A stretch of 64,000 bases of DNA from Deltaproteobacteria bacterium (GTDB taxonomy: Bacteria; Desulfobacterota; Desulfobacteria; Desulfobacterales; JAHEIW01): contig JAHEIW010000004.1 of assembly GCA_024639185.1 (NCBI GenBank), forward strand, positions 1-64,000, given 5' to 3'. The translations under genes and the position numbers were made by a program. Below are positions 61,439 through 64,000 of this stretch, in pieces; the stretch's first letter is position 1, and each line of letters starts with the position of its first letter. The notes below the pieces were generated by a model that was given only the letters and a program-made list of their open reading frames with translations, was not told where the DNA came from and searched no databases.

Positions 61439-61669
61439 TCATTCTAAAATTTCTAAAATGACGCGTTTTTTGGCTTTACCGGAAGCAGCATTCAGTACCG
61501 TTCGAATCGCCTGGGCAGTCCTGCCATGCTTGCCGATAATCTTGCCCATGTCTTCTTTTGCGACTTTAAGCTCCAATATCAACGCCTGCCCACCTTCGAC
61601 TTCAGTGACCACTACCTGTTCCGGGTTGTCAACAAGTGCGCGCGCAATTTCGCTTATCAATTCTTTCAT
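61439..61669 (-). CDS. khpA: KH-domain RNA-binding protein KhpA
   Basis: A 76-residue single KH domain. The GxxG loop is [16 protein letters not shown], and the whole chain ([24 protein letters not shown]...VILEILE) matches KhpA, which binds RNA with partner KhpB and ribosomes. In many bacteria it sits between rpsP and rimM; none of these are here, so it stands alone. It ends before an AT-rich gap containing no other gene. Confidence 0.93.
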   Translation of the reverse strand: MKELISEIARALVDNPEQVVVTEVEGGQALILELKVAKEDMGKIIGKHGRTAQAIRTVLNAASGKAKKRVILEILE

Positions 61670-62119
61670 GGCTCCGGGTCCTTTGTTAGCGGTTTCATAT
61701 GAGCTATCCTGAGCATTGCTGACATTATTTCAGGTTCCATCGTTTATTGAAGACTAACCCACCATACCGAAAGTCCGGAGAGAAGTCAAAACCCTAATAA
61801 AAAAATGAATGATTATTTTTTTTTGAGCGCAGCGCATTAAATTGGCCCTTTTGCAAAACGATGCCGCTGCATTTAGTGGGTGTTTTCGTAATCGGAAGTA
61901 ACATTTGATACGGGTGTTCAGATAAAATCGTTTTCAGACGACAGGGAGTTGTCATACATTTTGTCTGAACAAAATCAAAAGGGCGGCTCGTTAGAGTCGC
62001 CCGTTAAGGAGGAGAACAGATGAAGGTCTGTAGGCTGCAGAGGCGTCACCTGCTCCAGTATTAATAAAATAAGATCGGCAGAAGGGTTGTCAAATTCATT
62101 GGCTTTTGTTGGTTCAGGG
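61670..62119. other. intergenic gap between khpA and the RND pump gene
   Basis: On the plus strand GGGCG...CGCCC (61981-62002) forms a hairpin, then AAGGAGGAG precedes ATG 62020, opening a 14-codon frame MKVCRLQRRHLLQY. No plus-strand gene follows, so this is either a coincidental strong ribosome site or a lost leader. The stretch before 61760 is AT-rich and probably holds the khpA promoter. Confidence 0.4.
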
Positions 62120-64000
62120 TCAGCCGGAAATCAACTTATCCGGTTGCCGACTTCGGTCGTCAACCGTAAGGTCCCGTCTGCCGGATATTTGACGCAAATC
62201 TTCCACCACCGTATAAAAACAGGGCACCAGAAGCAGCGTAATAACCGTAGCGAAGACAATTCCAAATCCAAGGGAGACGGCCATGGGAATCAAAAAGCGG
62301 GCCTGGCGGGATGTTTCGAAAATCATGGGCGTCAAGCCGCCGAAAGTGGTTAAGGTGGTTAGCATAATGGGCCTAAAACGCTGGATGGCGGATGCGTGCA
62401 CGGCTTCCGGCCCATTCATCCCAGCTTGCCGGTTGCGATTGGCATAATTGATGAGCACCAGCGAGTCGTTGATCACCACACCGGATAGGGCCACAACACC
62501 AAACATGCTCATTATGCTCAGGCTGTAACCCATGATCAAATGCCCGATTACAGCACCCACAATGCCAAAAGGAATGCACAGCATGATGATAATCGGCTGG
62601 ATAAAGCTGTTGAACGGCAACGCCAGCATGGCATAAATGACCACCAGGGCCATCATCAGACCGATCATGAGACTGCCCATGCTTTCACGCCGGTCGGCCT
62701 GCCTTCCTTCAAAACTGTATGTCAGACCGGAATATTTTTTTTGCAGGGCCGGCAGGGTGTCGGCTAGCAAGGATTGCAACACCTGATCGGCTTGACTCCG
62801 AGGTCTGACATCTGCTGCTGCGGTCACCACCCGTCGGCCATTGCGGCGATCGATGGTGGTATAAGCCCGGCCGCGCGCCAGGGTTACCGCCTCTTTCAAG
62901 GGCACCTCTGTGCCGGATGGCGTTCGTAAGATCATTTGTTCGAGGTTGTATTCAAATACGCGCTCTTCTTTGGGCAACCGCACCATGACCTTTACTTCGT
63001 TACGACCCCGTTGCTGACGCAGCGCCTCGGCGCCATAAAAGGCGTGGCGAACCTGCCGGGCCACCTCCCGCGAGCGTAAGCCTAAACTGCGGCCCTCCGG
63101 CTTGATCTGAAAATCAATCTGCTGCTTGCCCGGTGAGAAGCCATCGTCAATGTCTGTGACGTTGGGGAAAAACCCCAAGGCAGCGGCCAGCTCCGCGCTG
63201 GCCTTCTCCAATACGCCGATGCGGCGATGACTCAATTCGACGGAAATGGCCGCGCCGCGGCCCGGTCCGCCGGCATCGGATTCGAATTTGAGAAATTCCA
63301 GGCCGGGAAGGTTGCCGACGCGTTGTCGCCACAACTCGGTCAGCTCGGCGGTTGAGATTGGCCGGTCATCCGGCGGGGTCAGGTATACCCGCACGGTGGA
63401 TTGATTGCCGTTGATAACTGAAAAAATCCCGCGGACCAGCTGGTCACCGCCGTTGTCCTGGGCCACCTGCTGGGCAGCTTCCACCAGGATCTGCTGAACG
63501 CGTTCGGTTTTTTGAACCGCGGTGCCGAAGGGCAGTTTGGCCGTTGCCAGCGCATAGTCGGATTCAACCTTGGGAAACAGTTCAAAGCCCATGCGGCCGC
63601 TCTTGACATAGGCGACGGTGATTACCAGCACCGCCACCCCGATGGACAGTGTCAGATAGCGGTTGCGCAAGGCCAGATCAAGAAAAGGCCCGTAGCGAGT
63701 GCGCACCAGACGACCGAAAAATTCGCTAAAGCGTGCCTGCTGTATCATCAGCCACCCGAAAAGCCCACCTGGATTGGGGCGCCGGCGATGGCCTATATGG
63801 GCCGGCAGGATGAAAAGACTCTCGATGAGCGAGACGGCAAAGACACTGACCACCACGAATGGAATGTGAATAAAGATTTTACCCATAATGCCGGACACAA
63901 AAAACATGGGTGTAAAGGCGACCATGTTGGTCAGCACGCTAAAGGTGATGGGCATTGCTATTTCACGGGTCCCGCGCACCGCTGCTTCAAACCAGGCCAG
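62120..64000 (-). CDS. RND efflux pump permease, C-terminal part (runs off the window)
   Basis: The frame stays open to the last base of the window (LAWFEAAVRGTREIAMPITFSVLTNM...), so only the last 626 or so codons are present. The sequence is an AcrB/MexB-type proton-driven exporter: FVSGIMGKIFIHIPFVVVSVFAVSLIESLFILPAHIGH, periplasmic pore-domain residues, a second set of helices (SMGSLMIGLMMALVVIYAMLALPFNSFIQPIIIMLCIPFGIVGAVIGHLIMGYSLSIMSMFGVVALSGVVINDSLVLINYANRNR) and QRFRPIMLTTLTTFGGLTPM near the end. It belongs to the heavy-metal/multidrug branch, but the missing N-terminal half is needed to decide which. Confidence 0.95.
   Translation of the reverse strand: MAWFEAAVRGTREIAMPITFSVLTNMVAFTPMFFVSGIMGKIFIHIPFVVVSVFAVSLIESLFILPAHIGHRRRPNPGGLFGWLMIQQARFSEFFGRLVRTRYGPFLDLALRNRYLTLSIGVAVLVITVAYVKSGRMGFELFPKVESDYALATAKLPFGTAVQKTERVQQILVEAAQQVAQDNGGDQLVRGIFSVINGNQSTVRVYLTPPDDRPISTAELTELWRQRVGNLPGLEFLKFESDAGGPGRGAAISVELSHRRIGVLEKASAELAAALGFFPNVTDIDDGFSPGKQQIDFQIKPEGRSLGLRSREVARQVRHAFYGAEALRQQRGRNEVKVMVRLPKEERVFEYNLEQMILRTPSGTEVPLKEAVTLARGRAYTTIDRRNGRRVVTAAADVRPRSQADQVLQSLLADTLPALQKKYSGLTYSFEGRQADRRESMGSLMIGLMMALVVIYAMLALPFNSFIQPIIIMLCIPFGIVGAVIGHLIMGYSLSIMSMFGVVALSGVVINDSLVLINYANRNRQAGMNGPEAVHASAIQRFRPIMLTTLTTFGGLTPMIFETSRQARFLIPMAVSLGFGIVFATVITLLLVPCFYTVVEDLRQISGRRDLTVDDRSRQPDKLISG

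Noticed and set aside
1-64000. CRISPR arrays, tRNA or rRNA genes
   Set aside because: No regularly spaced direct repeats and no tRNA or rRNA sequence were seen.

Overview
The window looks like a chromosomal segment of an anaerobic, Gram-negative bacterium of the Desulfobacterota (deltaproteobacteria) type. This is inferred from the mix of genes, not from a marker gene: an RND pump, lipoproteins and a secretin-like fragment, PAS-rich hybrid histidine kinases, MJ0042-type zinc ribbons, an ArsM/C_GCAxxG_C_C arsenic cluster, REP-associated transposases and a probable selenoprotein. No rRNA, tRNA, CRISPR array or phage module was seen.

Layout. 1-6.0 kb: a BMP-family nucleoside-type ABC importer (binding protein, double ATPase, two permeases). 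6.1-10.2 kb: a repeat-rich island with two unrelated AAA ATPases, a 353-bp MITE-like element, a truncated IS110 transposase with a hairpin over its ribosome binding site, and three copies of a ~115-bp repeat that bracket the island. 10.2-11.6 kb: a secreted thioredoxin-fold protein whose CxxC motif is UxxC, with TGA at the first Cys and a hairpin just downstream, then a small secretin-N-like protein. 11.9-15.4 kb: a RAYT transposase, an amidase and a metallophosphoesterase. 15.7-23.5 kb: a signalling block of two PAS hybrid kinases around a GAF/sigma-54 activator. 23.8-29.6 kb: a 1210-residue zinc-ribbon membrane protein, an HNH nuclease, an ATP-grasp protein and one of two paralogous small secreted proteins. 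29.9-32.3 kb: a second RAYT set between inverted REP sequences, with a third REP further on. 32.3-37.6 kb: small envelope genes, an M28 peptidase gene with an apparent internal deletion, and pyrB. 37.9-44.7 kb: a MATE exporter, a DNA alkyl-transferase and a MacAB-like efflux operon with two permeases. 45.1-47.8 kb: an arsR-arsM cluster with paired operators. 48-53.5 kb: PilZ protein, PP2C phosphatase, and a NemR-like regulator with matching operator boxes. 53.7-61 kb: EamA exporter, polar amino-acid ABC genes and an AspA/DoeB-like deacylase. The window ends with khpA and the C-terminal part of an RND pump.

The points most worth checking are the predicted Sec-containing DsbA-like protein (10257-11138), the RAYT/REP set around 30 kb, the TIR element at 7668-8020, the dispersed palindromic element with three copies (1.4, 55.7 and 58.3 kb), the two A-B-A'-B' palindromes, and the two self-consistent operator pairs (ArsR and NemR-like).
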